DNA of 32,612 bases from Trachelipus rathkii. Its lineage: Eukaryota; Arthropoda; Malacostraca; Isopoda; Trachelipodidae. Every line of letters starts with the position of its first letter. Position 1 is the stretch's first letter. The translations under genes were made by a program, and so were the position numbers. Under the pieces are notes generated by a model. That model was not told where the DNA came from. It did no database searches and worked only from the letters and a program-made list of their open reading frames with translations. Below are positions 19,509 through 30,420 of this stretch, piece by piece. The stretch spans positions 1 to 32,612 of the forward strand of contig JABUQX010078302.1 in NCBI GenBank assembly GCA_015478945.1, in the 5' to 3' direction.

Positions 19509-19580
19509 CTTTCTCTTTCGCTGCATTTGAGTGCCCAATCCTGTGTTGTATTCTGTTTGAAAGCCAACTTTAACGCTCAT
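19509..19580 (-). CDS. Possible short exon of an unrecognised gene (minus strand)
   Basis: On the minus strand, 24 codons run without a stop from an ATG at 19,580 to an AAG at 19,511-19,509. They are followed at once by GTAAGT (19,508-19,503), giving a full AAG|GTAAGT donor. A TTAG just before the ATG could be an acceptor, or the ATG a start. The peptide contains VGFQTEYNTGLGTQMQRKRK. A second frame is also open over the interval, so coding is unproven, and I do not recognise the peptide. Short open stretches beside a donor-like site arise by chance, so this is a weak candidate, listed because the local composition differs from its AT-rich surroundings. Confidence 0.22.
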
Positions 19581-19589
19581 CTAAGACTA

Positions 19590-19850
19590 TATATTAATAT
19601 AATATATATTATATTATATATATATAGTTATATATAACATGATATTTATATATATATATTATAATGAAGGATAGCTAATTTACATTAAAGTTCATTATTA
19701 TATTAATATAATATATATAAATGATTAATAAATGTTTGTTAAATTTATTAACAGTCTTTAGAAGTGAATATTTTTTTTATATGAGTTGGTTGGGCTGCTT
19801 AAGTATATATATATATATAAATATCTATATATATATATATATTGTGAATT
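19590..19850. repeat. Interrupted (TA)n microsatellites
   Basis: TA runs at about 19,590-19,660, 19,700-19,722 and 19,804-19,842 with AT-rich interruptions. No gene is visible. A plus-strand frame starting at 19,786 is composition-driven. Confidence 0.85.
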
Positions 19851-20560
19851 AAAGTTTCTTAAAACTTTTATAATAGGAGTTTTAAATCATGTTTGGGCCG
19901 AACACTTTACACAAATTTGGATACAATTTTTAATAATTCAAGATTTTATTTCGTACTCTAATTCCAGAAAATTAGCATTAATTTTTAATTTTTTCCTAAA
20001 TAAAACATTTATTTTTTTTTTTAGGAAATAAAAAAAAAAAAAAAAAACAAACACAAAAATTAATGTTTCAGATCATATTTCGCACTCAATTCCAAACCAT
20101 TGGAGCAGCATAAACTTGTGTGTAATCTATTGCAGCGTTGTGTTGTTGTATTTAATTGATGGACGAGCTGAGTCAGAAAGGCAGGACGAGATGGGCTTTG
20201 CATAGATGTGGCAGCAATTTCATAAAGTGCCTGAATTGAGATTAAATATTAACTTAGTCACTTGAGTAAGTTATATTTTTCAATTTTTCAGGTTTAGGGG
20301 TAAGTGGAATTTCAAACTAAAATATTTAGGAGTGGTGGGTTTTTTTTAATATACAATACAAGACTTTAGAATAAAAGCAAAATACAAAAAAGAATAATAA
20401 ATCATAATTTTGAAAATCTAATTATTCATTAAAGCTGACGAAACTATACAAAGCGATTCATCGACTCTGCTGATTTAATTTTTCGTCCCTTCAACCACTT
20501 TCTAATTTGGAACATTTTCTTGTTTAAATAAAAGTTATAAAAATAAAAAGAGTAAATTTT
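19851..20560. other. Unassigned AT-rich sequence with oligo-T/oligo-A pair
   Basis: An oligo-T run (about 20,010-20,023) is followed within 6 bases by a 20-base A run (about 20,028-20,047), forming a near-perfect T/A hairpin. A word TTCGTACTCTAATTCCA (near 19,950) is echoed at 20,077 as TTCGCACTCAATTCCA, a short direct repeat about 127 bases away. The interval near 20,160-20,240 is more balanced and open for about 27 codons but has no recognisable content. Confidence 0.45.
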
Positions 20561-21535
20561 TAGCAGTCAAATATATATATATATATATATTATAGTAATA
20601 TATATATATATATATATATAATATTGTTGTAATATAGATAAATATAGGTAGATAAACTGAAGTTTATATATTTGTATATAGTTATTAGTATGTACTAGTA
20701 TATAATATATATATGATTATAATAAATATACTAGAGTAATGTATAAGTGGGCTGATGTAATACCGAGCCGAATATTTGTATTATATATTGGTCATATATT
20801 TAAGTACTGACTTAGTATAAGTGCGTGTCAGAATTAATGTAGAAAATAGAGTGAAGTCAGCATGTCGTTGACTGTGAACATAATTTATATCTATACTCAA
20901 TATAATATAATTATAGTATATTTAATTATATATACAAAACAGTATTTCAAGTTTAGTCCGGTTATATATTATTTAGTTCTAGAATGGGTATATTATCGTG
21001 TATAGTTTCTATAATATAATATATAATCAAATATATATTATAGTCTTAGAGATATTTAAACAGGCAGTCTACGCTAATATATATATATATACTAATGATA
21101 TCATAGTATATACTGGTATAATTAAATTATATAGTTATATATATAGGGTGATATAAGTCTTGTAACCTTATTTATAGTAATAATATTATATAATATAATT
21201 ATTATATATGTATAGTATACTAGTATATTATGCTATATAGATAGGTAGCGTCTTCAGGTCAATCACTGGTGGTATATCAGTCTAAGTTCACGGAGTAGCT
21301 GTAATTATCTGAGCATCATGATGAGAATATTAAGGTAAATGTGGGCATACATATTGGAGTAGTAACATCTAAATATATGATTAGTAAATGTCAGCCTCCT
21401 AAGGTGATATAATAGTGGCGATCGAATGATCTCATAAGTTATTATTGTATCATGTAGACTTAATATGAAATCTATTCATAATGATACTATAAATATATAT
21501 ATTCTTATATATTTATTTTAGTGGAGTGGAAATAA
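20561..21535. repeat. TA-rich region interleaved with mixed sequence
   Basis: Clean TA runs at 20,572-20,622 give way to about 900 bases in which TATA words alternate with short mixed segments. No element or gene was recognised. It directly precedes RTE copy 2. Confidence 0.6.
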
Positions 21536-24215
21536 ATAATGAGTTATAGGGTATAGGATAGTAGCGACGAGTGCGGAAGGGCTGGCAAGGTTAAATCAGT
21601 TGATGTCGAGAGTAACGCTGAAAACCTAGAATCATCTTCATATGAAAGAGAGATGACGTTTAGCCGTTGAAGAGGAGTAAATCAGCCTCCAGTAGAGGGC
21701 AATGACGCGTAAGACGCTCATCGCATAGGTTGGCTTGTATTTAAGCGGGGATTGGCATGAAGAGGTGGTATGCCATAAAGCGGCTTAAAAAGGGTAAAAA
21801 GAAAGCGTGAGTTCGAATGCTATTCAAGCAAAATCGATGGAAGTTGTCAAAGAAAGACTTTAGGAAACTATAATATAAAGAGGGGAAGAAGAATACTAAA
21901 AGGTTGCATAAATTGGAAGTCGTAAGTAAAAGAGAAAGGTAAGATGAACAGGTTGGAAGGCGAGGAGTGAATGGGGACTTTACTAAGTGCAGTGAATAGG
22001 CAAGCGCGAAAAGGTGTGAGACGAAGACGGTTCGATTGATAGTTCGTAAGGACGAATAACCAGCCTAGCTCAAGGCACACACTCACAAGATAGATAATGT
22101 TAGAGATAATTATGTGTTAACTCGTATCGAAATGGCATGTGAAGGGAGTATGGAAATGAACTGGAAAATCTGCAATAATATTGGTAGTAATGAAGAGGTG
22201 AAGTGAATGTGTGTGGGTTGATGGTGCAAGAAGGATAGATTATTTGGGGAATGAGGTTCATTAGAGGAGGAGGTATATTGGTAGACGTGAGAAAATTGAA
22301 GAATGGTAAATCTGCGGTATAGATAAATTACTGGTGAAGATGATAAGAACTGCGTCTATACTAAATTAATCTATAATATGAATCTGTTGGATTTTGAAGT
22401 GTGTAAATAAAGCGTTTATGGAGGGTAATAGTTCAGAGGATTGGAGGAGAGCATAATAGTACCCTTATATAAAGGTAAGGGAGATAAGAGAGGGTAACTG
22501 TAGTAATTATAGGGGAATAAGTTTTGAAGTGTTGTAGTAAATATATGCTGTATTGTTGGTCGAAACAGTACTCTAGTGACTGAAGACTGATTGGTGAAGA
22601 AAAGGTGCGTTTTAGGAGTGGTCAGAGGGATTCGTGTGGATCAATCTTATACATTGAAACAAGACTGATTGAGAAAATGAGAGGAGAATAAGAATAAATT
22701 GTAATTTAGGTTTATGGATTTGCAACAGGACGTAGATAGGGTTAAGATACGGAGCTCTAATGGGTGTTAGATCGTTGCATCACTATGGGTTGGTGTAGGT
22801 CTTGACTTTAAATCAAAAAGTTGAGTAAATTGAAACGCGATGTGACTGTTAAGGGCGTGTGTAAGAGGCACACACAGATGTACTAGGTGAGGACTGATTT
22901 GATGTTACCGCTGAAGTAGGTGTTTGATAAGCGAGTGAGCAAGTACCAATGGTTTAGTGAGAATAGTCATCCGCTCTAAGGGTTAATTCCACTTTATATA
23001 ATGATTCCTATATAGGAGCGTGGAAAAATAGAGCAGTATATATAGGAGGGGGGGTGAGGCGGTATGAAATGCGTTAGATATAAATGGAGACTAATTAGTA
23101 GTAGGAATAGGGTATTTACACGAATATTACATAGTCTCTAAGTGTAAGCTCAATTGTCGGAATGAAAATTGGTTTTTTTGTCGAAATCTTGGATTACTCG
23201 CTTTGACACAACTTAGTGAGCTCATGAGAACGAGTGAGACGAGGTGATGGTGTGTAAAGAGGGGCTTCAGAAGTAACTAGATAAGGTAAGGTTTATGTTG
23301 TGAGTGAGAGATAGCTCAGTGTGAAGTTATGTCTCTTCTAGCAAGTGTAGACCGGATACACTACAACTTGTGTGGGCACTTATTTGAGTTTTAAATATTT
23401 ATGTATATTCGGATGAGAGGACGATTATCAGAGTGGGTAAGTAGAGGAATTTGAATGACAAAGGTGGTGGTGCATTATATTGGTGATATGAAGTAGACTA
23501 AGTCTAGAGTCGCTGAGGGTTTGCATGAGGTTTCGTTGGTAGACCTTTTTTTATCTAGTTGTTATATTAAGTGAGACTTGGTCCGGATATAGAAGTATAG
23601 AGATCAAGTTCAATGCTGTTCGATGACAATCTTAGGGCGTACTAAGAACAGTGTGCAGAAGATTGATAAATGAGGATGAACGTATCTAGAGGAAGTTGTT
23701 GGGTGTAAGAAGGGGTATAACGAAGAGAATAAATGAATGTATGTTGAGATGGTTTGCTATGTGGAAATGATGGATGATAGTCGGTTGGTAAGTGGATGTA
23801 TAGTTGATTGTGTTGGACGACCGGCTGGGAGACGAGAAAAAGTGGATTGAGTCAGTAAAGGAATGTTTGCAGAAGAGAAATGTGAGTTTGGCAGAGAGCG
23901 AAAGAAAGGGTGCATGATAGAATAAGAATGCGGGTGTGTGTATGGGGATCGTGTGTGGCACCCTGGGCAAGGGTGAACATATTCTTGATACGATTTACCA
24001 TTGGTGAGATTCTGTCGGGTCCCATGAGAGCTCTATGGTGAGATTTTCTGATTGCGGTGAGTTTTACTATTAATGGTGAGCAGAGGTGGCGGGTAAGGCT
24101 GGGGATGTTTTCGACTTTTGTCATATTCTCCTACTGCTTTTCTTTCCTGATGCATGTAACGCACCTTACTCCCAATCTTTGGAAAAAAAAAGGTAGATGA
24201 AAGTGTTGAAGAAGA
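21536..24215 (+). mobile_element. RTE-type LINE copy 2, heavily degraded
   Basis: Same orientation as copy 1 and alignable to it by eye along most of its length. Matches are the linker (21,760-22,260 against 14,510-14,960), the GATTGGAGGAGAGC...GTACCCTTATA segment with NYRG (22,438-22,515 against 17,474-17,555), and the GACTGATTGGTGAAG segment (22,585). The tail with GGGTCCCATGAGAGCTC (24,017) and a GAAGAAGAAT end (24,208) also matches. It carries more small insertions than copy 1, and I could not find a readable YADD box. The interval 21,536-21,760 may hold the end of the endonuclease part but shows no motif. Because it was not split by the Jockey element, it marks the insertion point in copy 1. 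Minus-strand frames at 21,868, 23,686 and 23,852 are shadows. Confidence 0.8.
22270..23870 (+). pseudogene. RTE reverse transcriptase remnant in copy 2
   Basis: Readable coding words are limited to KNGKSAV-like (about 22,297), DWRRA (22,438), PLYKGKG (about 22,462), NYRGIS (about 22,507), a palm-domain DLQQD-like trace near 22,720, and an RPAGRRE/KWIE-like trace near 23,820. Frames change between nearly every pair. The segment corresponding to the YADD catalytic box is unreadable. No protein can be made from it as written. Confidence 0.7.
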
Positions 24216-24262
24216 ATTATTCTATAATATATATAATATATTATATATATATATATAAATTT
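24216..24262. repeat. (TA)n microsatellite at the 3' end of RTE copy 2
   Basis: A short TA run directly after the GAA-rich LINE tail, the same arrangement as in copy 1. Confidence 0.88.
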
Positions 24263-24984
24263 TAGATATAGATGGATATCTGATACCTGATATATCTTAA
24301 ACTATATCATAGTCTGAAAATAGGCTTCACAATAAAGGCTATAATAGTTGGTGATTATATATATTATCCTAATATATAAATGCTGAATTGGGAAAGTAGA
24401 AGTAAGGAATTAAGAATGAAAGTAATATAGCAGGATCGGGGTGTGAGTTGGAACACTTGGATTTCCGGTGTCGGAAGATGTTCTCGTCCTATAGGCGCTA
24501 GGGGAATTTATTCCTATTGATAGCTTTAGATGACTGCGTACTCTCAGAATGACTTGGAATAAGCTGGTGCCTCACAGAACAGAGAGCTGTGTAAATCTAT
24601 TCGGATTCAGCTAGATGAGGTTGATTCTTACATAATGCGCTATTATTAGATAACACACACGGTTCTTCTGGCTGCTTTAGTTCGGTATATTCTTTCTTTT
24701 AAATAATTCCAAGTATTTCTTTCATTTTGGATATATTTTGATACATTTCTTCTCCATTATTACTAGTATTTCACACAGGAGGTCTGAAGGGCTACAAACC
24801 CCCCTCGAATATTTGAGGAAATCAAAATTTTATCAAAATTTTCAAATGAAAAGATGAAAAACGAGTAAAAAAACATCCGTAGTACTGAATATTCATCCCC
24901 ATAGGAAAAAAAATTATTTAAAATCATATCATCTTTGGTATGACCTTGATATAAATCATTATTCTTATGAATTCTTAATGATTT
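24263..24984. other. Unassigned sequence
   Basis: Mixed then AT-rich sequence between RTE copy 2 and the second composite-repeat region. I looked for exons, tRNA boxes and LINE motifs and found none I can support. A short inverted pair CCTCGAATATTTGAGG lies at 24,803-24,818. Confidence 0.4.
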
Positions 24985-26200
24985 GCAAAGGAAAGATTAT
25001 AAAAGCATACTTACATTTTTATTAATTTTCACTAAATAGATATAATAATCACTAGTATCATAAGCACCACCCAGGGCTCAGCATCCCCACACCCGCAATG
25101 CAAGCCAACCCCACCCAGGTGCTCCCCGCCCCGCGGTGCGCCCCAGCGCAATATTTCCCGAAGCCGAATGATATACAATAATATATTATATATTATATAT
25201 ATATTATATTATAATATATATATATTATAATATATATAATAATATATAACTATATAAATATATATAGATAAATATATATATATATATATATAAATAATAT
25301 ATATAATATATATATATATACTATATATATAAGTATATATATTATAAATCATTCGCTCGACAATATCTCCTCGGCGCTACGCGCGGGAGCACCTCGGTGT
25401 GTGGCTGCCTTTGCTGGGCTCACTAGCCCATAAGACTGATAGACTATAAAGAACTAAGGGGAATACTCAGTATTAAATTCATAGTAATTTAAATTAATTC
25501 ATTAAATATTACTTCTAATCCATGATGCGCTAGAAAATTAAAAACACATTTAATAGAAAATCAGATAACGTAATCCGAAACGTGCTAAAAACATATTAAA
25601 ATGATCGTTTGACAAAGGTAATAAACTTTAACAAATTGAAAATACAAGTATTAAAGAACAACGTTAATTATTAAAAGACGACCCAATCAAATTAGAAAAA
25701 GAAGAAGCCTCCTAGAAATAAGAACAAAAAATACAGTAAGGAAAACATTTCCTATTTACCTGCTTAAAGGATCTTCCGATCCAGCATGTTCAGTATTGAA
25801 ACTATATTTATAAAATTAATAATAACAATTTTGTATACGGGATTACCTTAATAACCTGATTAGATATAATTAGCCCGCATACAACAAAGCTTTCCTAAAT
25901 TAAGCCCTAAATAGGCACATAACATAGTATTTGCACCACATATAACCAGAAAAAATTCAGTATTAATAATTACCTTGGGAAATATACTAAAATCGCCCAG
26001 GCGTATACAAACAAGAAATCCCTAAATTAACCTAAAATAGATTATTATACAACACCATATTACAGAGAGAGGTCAGTCGCGATAGCAGAGATACGGTTGA
26101 TTTAGTTTCTCGTGAATTGGATTCTCCAAATTTACCTAACAAGTAAATAATACACAAAGAGCTCAGGAAATAAAAAAAACTCCCTAATATTTATTGACAT
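24985..26200 (+). repeat. Block N, first copy, with palindromic core
   Basis: Directly repeated at about 30,990-32,020 about 6 kb downstream. Shared words in order include TTTCACTAAATAGA, CAGGGCTCAGCAT, the GC-rich shoulder, the TA core, the second shoulder, AGGATCTTCCGATCCAGCAT (25,769), TACGGGATTACC (25,838) and TACAGAGAGAGGTC (26,062). The same words occur inverted at 30,421-30,670. No gene is visible in it. Confidence 0.75.
25065..25435. repeat. GC-shouldered, TA-cored palindrome (copy 1)
   Basis: A GC-rich left shoulder (25,070-25,165) and right shoulder (25,365-25,435) are imperfect reverse complements. For example GGGAGCACCT occurs on the plus strand at 25,386 and on the complement of 25,119-25,128, and GGCTCA...CATAAG closes both. 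Between them lie about 180 bases of TA repeat. The left shoulder shares GCGCAATATTTCCC with the GC-rich blocks at 3.5 and 11.9 kb. Confidence 0.75.
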
Positions 26201-26640
26201 CAGGAAATAAATAGGACTTTCCAATATAATTTATTATATAAATAAAACTATAGACATATTTTAATAAAAAACATTATGTACAAAAAATATTTATTTTTTA
26301 CTTATATACATGAAAAGATTGATTAAACAGGATTAAGTCAAATAGAACAAAAATGCATAGACTGATGGATATGCTAAGGGCATGCCTTACTGATTTACTC
26401 ATTAGCTATAAGGACGAAAACGCATTTAATAAAATTCAATAAAATTAAGAAAAGTACTTTAATATTCCAACAATCATTTTAAAAAGCAAATATACCATCA
26501 TAATAAAAAATATATTCAAGTAAATATATACATATATATAAGTTTTAAAAACAAAGTTAAATAATTTTATTTATTTAAGAGTTGTAACATACGTATTTAA
26601 TTCAAACATAAAAATGTTTAAAAATTACTTGATGATGGTG
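26201..26640 (-). repeat. Block M', second region
   Basis: Read on the minus strand it follows the word order of 29,861-30,420. The clearest match is at GCATAGACTGATGG..GGCATGCCTTACTGATTT (26,355-26,396) against the complement of about 30,075-30,130. AT-rich, with no gene. Confidence 0.55.
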
Positions 26641-26960
26641 GTTATATGGTTAGTTGTTGTATAGATGTAACTGATGCATTAAGTAACATCGCGAAGAATC
26701 ATGCTGTGGATAGAAATCTGTAGGTAAAAGAAATCTGTGTGATAAGATATAACTTTGTGCAATTATATGTAATATCATATGGAACAAAGTAATGTCATAA
26801 CATTAATATAAGAATGTGGGTTGACGTTTGTATGACTGAGTTTACTGAAAGATATTTATTAGAAATGGAAAACTAAATTCATATGAAGGTGAATGTTTGA
26901 ATTTAGTATATGTTTTCTTGGGTGGGTGTTGTGTTTTGTGTGTGTTTTTGTTTTCTAATA
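26641..26960 (-). repeat. Block L', second region
   Basis: Words AAATCTGTGTGA, ACAAAGTAATGTCATA and TTAGTATATGTT..GTGTGTTTTTG match, in order, the complement of 29,396-29,860. It ends in a GT-rich tract (26,920-26,952). Confidence 0.55.
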
Positions 26961-27099
26961 TAATAAGCAATAGCTAAGTAAAAACACAAAGTAAGAAAAA
27001 AAATAAAAAAAAAATATAAAAATTAAATAAAAATAATAGAAAAAATAAATAAAAAGTATAAAACAAAAACTATGTTAATAAAACTATAGCTAAAATACA
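26961..27099 (-). repeat. Block J', second region: A-rich tract
   Basis: AAATAAAAA and AATAAATAAAAA words with almost no GC, equivalent to 10,661-10,900 and the complement of 29,231-29,395. Confidence 0.75.
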
Positions 27100-27784
27100 T
27101 AAAGCAAAATAAAACAGCATAAAGCAGACAAGATACACACAGAAACAGACAAGTTAAAGCAATCAACCAAGAATGTTAAGCCAGGTAAAACATCGGAGAT
27201 TAAAGCAGCTAAAGCAGGTAAAAACAAAATACTAATCCCCCCCCTTGATAGTCACCACTCTCTATCATTTACTTCATTATAACTCTTAGAGGTCAACTTA
27301 AGCAATATGAGAAACAGGTCAACAACATCACGAAGTTTAAAGCAGTAAAAATATTAAAGCATAAAAACATGAGAAGCAGGTAATCGTTAAACCAACCGTA
27401 TACTAAATCCCCCCTATGTTAGTAACACCTCTATATTACTGATTTACGCTTTAATAATGTAAGATTTAATAAAATGATAAAGCAGTCAAAACAAAGTTAA
27501 CAGTAAAACAATTAAAAACTCAGGTAAAACATTAAACAAAAGCAATACAATCCCCCTGTGAGTTAACACTCATATTTACTGATTTACTGCCATTAAGTAA
27601 TAATGTTAATTAACTAATTAGTTAAAGCAGGTTAAAAACATTATTAAGTAAAGACAAAAACAGAGTTAAAGCAGTCAAAACAGATAAAACAAAAAAGACA
27701 TACTATCCCCCAATGTAGTTACACCTATATAATTACATTATCTTAATCTTAAAAGTAATATGTTTTAATAAAAAGTTTAAGTGC
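27100..27784 (-). repeat. Block I', second region: GTTAAAGCAG satellite
   Basis: At least four units, each with a CCCCC..GTTA..CACC box (near 27,236, 27,408, 27,551 and 27,705) followed by TTTACTGATTTACTGC and AAAGCAGTAAAACA words. The box spacing is about 150-170 bases. Confidence 0.85.
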
Positions 27785-27830
27785 CAAAATTAATTAGGCC
27801 TAAAATGACCCATGAAGACCAAAGGGTTGG
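27785..27830 (-). repeat. Block B' remnant
   Basis: A single ATGACCCATGAAGACCAAAG unit, one copy of the minisatellite that forms block B'. Its counterpart, with CCATGGTCAATTATTAGCCC, is at 28,573-28,592 on the other side of the centre at about 28.2 kb. Confidence 0.65.
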
Positions 27831-28170
27831 TCGTCGTTATACATGTGTAATATAATTTAATGAAGTGTCATTATTAATATGTGAATGTCCCGCTGACTAA
27901 GGTAAGTTCGTGATCGGGGCTGTTGTGACGCTGTGTACTATAGTAAATAGTGTCTACGGTAAATACAGTCTCATAAGTGAATGTGATTAAATCTGTAATA
28001 CAATTTTAATAAGATTAAGACCCTTTCACAAAAGGATTTTGGAGGTTGTTTCGTGCCCGCGTTATATATAAGTAAATATGTATGTTAAGTTATAAAGGGT
28101 TTGGTGTTGGCTGTTGGTGGTTGTGGCTGGCTGTTGGTGTCACGGGATGAATAAATCCCTCTTCTCCTCC
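27831..28170. other. Central spacer of the 28-kb mirror structure
   Basis: Mixed and GT-rich sequence. A short hairpin lies at the end of it, AAATCCC (28,153-28,159) and GGGATTT (28,171-28,177), with an 11-base pyrimidine loop, close to the calculated mirror centre. The word TTGGTGTTGGCTGTTGGTGG (28,099-28,118) and its echo give it a short G/T-rich repeat. No gene recognised. Confidence 0.5.
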
Positions 28171-28565
28171 GGGATTTGGTTGAAATATCTTATTTCCATC
28201 CTGCACACACACACACCACACACACACACAACACACACACACACACGCACCACACAAACTATACTATAATACACACTCTATACTATATTCACACACACCA
28301 CACACACCACACACACACACAACACACACACACATTCACTTATGACACTCTATTACCACACACACTATGACACTTTACACACATTCACTATTTTCTTTCT
28401 ATTTTACCCGTAATTCCAAAAGGATTGATATTACTAGCAGTCACCATGACTTCCTACATCAACACACACTTTACACTTATACACATCTTCAACTGACACT
28501 ACACTCACCATAGACATCCTACACTTACATTACACTAAACACAGGTCATAAACACACGACAAACC
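28171..28565. repeat. (CA)n microsatellite and CA-rich flank
   Basis: CACACA runs at 28,203-28,246 and 28,290-28,335, with ACAC-rich flanks to about 28,560. The 64-codon H/T-rich frame at 28,176-28,370 is a microsatellite translation. Confidence 0.9.
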
Positions 28566-28605
28566 TATTCTCCATGGTCAATTATTAGCCCATCCTAATT
28601 TAGGC
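28566..28605 (+). repeat. Block B remnant
   Basis: One degenerate unit with CCATGGTCAATTATTAGCCC, the forward-strand counterpart of the unit at 27,785-27,830. Confidence 0.6.
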
Positions 28606-29230
28606 ACTTAAACATTTTTAATTACATTACGCCATTGAAAGCAGTAAATCATAAATCAATAGAGGTTAACTAACACCTGGATTATGGCTTTCTTACTGTT
28701 GATCTTCTAACTCAGTTTTATTGTTTAACTTATATTACTCTTAATTCACATATTTATTAACATTACATACCTTAAAGCATAAATCAGTAAATCAATAGTG
28801 TTTTAACTCACGTTTTACTGCTTTATCTCATGTTTATGTTATAACTTATATTTCTTACCTTTAACTCACATCATTTATTAACATGACCATACTCTAACAC
28901 AGTAAATAGTAATCAGAAAGTGATTACCTAACACCTAGTGGATTAGTATTCTCCTCCTCACGCCCTTTACCTCATTTATCCATCTTTACTGCCTCCATAT
29001 GTTTTACTGCTTATAACTCATATCCGCTTACTCGCTTAACTCACATATCGATCTAACACTTACTATACCTTAGAGCTCAGTAATCAGTCACAATTCCCAA
29101 TACAACTGGTACCTAACACCAAGCGAATTAGTTGCATTGTTTTACAGCTCTATGCTTTAACTCTTCTCTACGACCTTAATTCTGCTACTGCTACTCAACT
29201 TCTGCTTATACTGCTTAACTTTCTCTGATA
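28606..29230 (+). repeat. Block I, second region: TTTACTGCTTTAACTCA satellite
   Basis: GTAAATCA..AATAG, CTAACACCT and TTTACTGCTTTAACTCA words recur. CTAACACC boxes lie near 28,669, 28,928 and 29,112. It is the direct-strand version of the satellite at 27,100-27,784 and 10,901-11,530. Confidence 0.85.
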
Positions 29231-29395
29231 CCTCTTTAAACTTCGACTTTATCTTTACACTCATATATTTATACAATTAGTTTTATTTGTTTAATATATT
29301 TCTATCTTATTTTTATTAATTATTCTTCTATTTTCTTATTATTTTTATATTCTATCATATATTTTAGTTAATATAAATTGTTAATTTAAAAAACA
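29231..29395 (+). repeat. Block J, second region: T-rich tract
   Basis: TTTATTTG, TTTTTATTAATTATT and similar words with almost no GC, the complement of 26,961-27,099. Confidence 0.7.
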
Positions 29396-29860
29396 GCCTA
29401 CCTATATGATGAATTAGAACACACACACACACAACACTACACACAAAACACATATTTAAACACGAGCGCACTCACACAGGCACACAAACACACACATACA
29501 CTAACATATACTATTTATGAATTATACACAACACACTATGACACTTCATTACCCATAGACACTTCATTTAACACTTCATACACATGCGTCACACCACCAC
29601 CATCACTATATACAATAACACATCCTATGACACTACATTTGTCCCATAGAAACTACACATTTACACTTCACTCACACACAGATTTACTTACACTCACACA
29701 TCATTTACTTCACTCACACAGATTTACTACACCACACACAATTACTTACACACCAGATTTACACACTGCACACATATTTACAACACACACACACACAACA
29801 CACACACCCACATATACACCCCACGCACACCACCCTACACATATAAGCGTAAATTATTAA
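29396..29860 (+). repeat. Block L, second region: CA-rich with CACACAGATTTACTTACA
   Basis: This is the clearest copy of the 20-base word: CACAGATTTACTTACACTCA and variants recur four times at about 29,677-29,762. Flanking ACACTTCA and CATAGACACTTCA words also repeat. A 77-codon T/H-rich frame at 29,627-29,860 is a by-product. Confidence 0.8.
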
Positions 29861-30420
29861 ACATTATGTTTAATTAAACACGTACATTTATACTTCTCAA
29901 TTCAAATATTCCTAAAAATTATTTCAAAGTTCTTACTTAACTTCTATAATAATCAATCATTATCTGAGAAAGAATTAGTATTAAACTGTTGATTGTTTGT
30001 GTAGGATAAATCAATTCTAAATTAACTTAAACAAATGTATAGTAATTTTACAAAAAAGTCAATTTTTTTCGTACTCTAAACAAAATCAGTAAAAACTAAA
30101 TGCCACCCTCTAGCCCCTCTAATCACTATGCCCGTTTTTCTACTTACTTATCTACATCTATCTTTACCATTTATAAGATAAAATTTAACAAAATAATTCT
30201 TTCTCGTAATAATACATGATTTATTAAAATCATTTAAGTTTTTATTAAAAATAACAATTATCACATGACATTCCATATATTATTCACATGTTAAATAATA
30301 CAATATTTCAAAGTTTTTCTTAAAATTAATCGGGTTTTCTCTATCTAATTTATTATCCTATTACTATTACATTTACATATCCATCACGGAGCAAAACACA
30401 ACAACCCACTCACTTAAGAT
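29861..30420 (+). repeat. Block M, second region
   Basis: AT-rich, about 560 bases. It shares word order with the complement of 8,390-8,570 and of 26,201-26,640. There is no tandem period and no gene. Confidence 0.55.

Noticed and set aside
21790..21835. tRNA or SINE B-box (GAGTTCGAATGC)
   Set aside because: No A-box at proper spacing and no cloverleaf. The position aligns with the RTE linker of copy 1, which explains the sequence.
27100..27784. CRISPR-like array of regularly spaced repeats
   Set aside because: Units are degenerate, spacers are themselves repeated, and the setting is a eukaryotic satellite with no cas-like coding sequence.
28145..28190. Leftover long-read hairpin adapter at the mirror centre
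   Set aside because: There is a pyrimidine-rich CTCTTCTCCTCC stretch followed by a T/G-rich one, but by eye the match to a standard hairpin adapter is partial and it is better described as a small inverted repeat. The artefact hypothesis is kept in the findings without relying on this.
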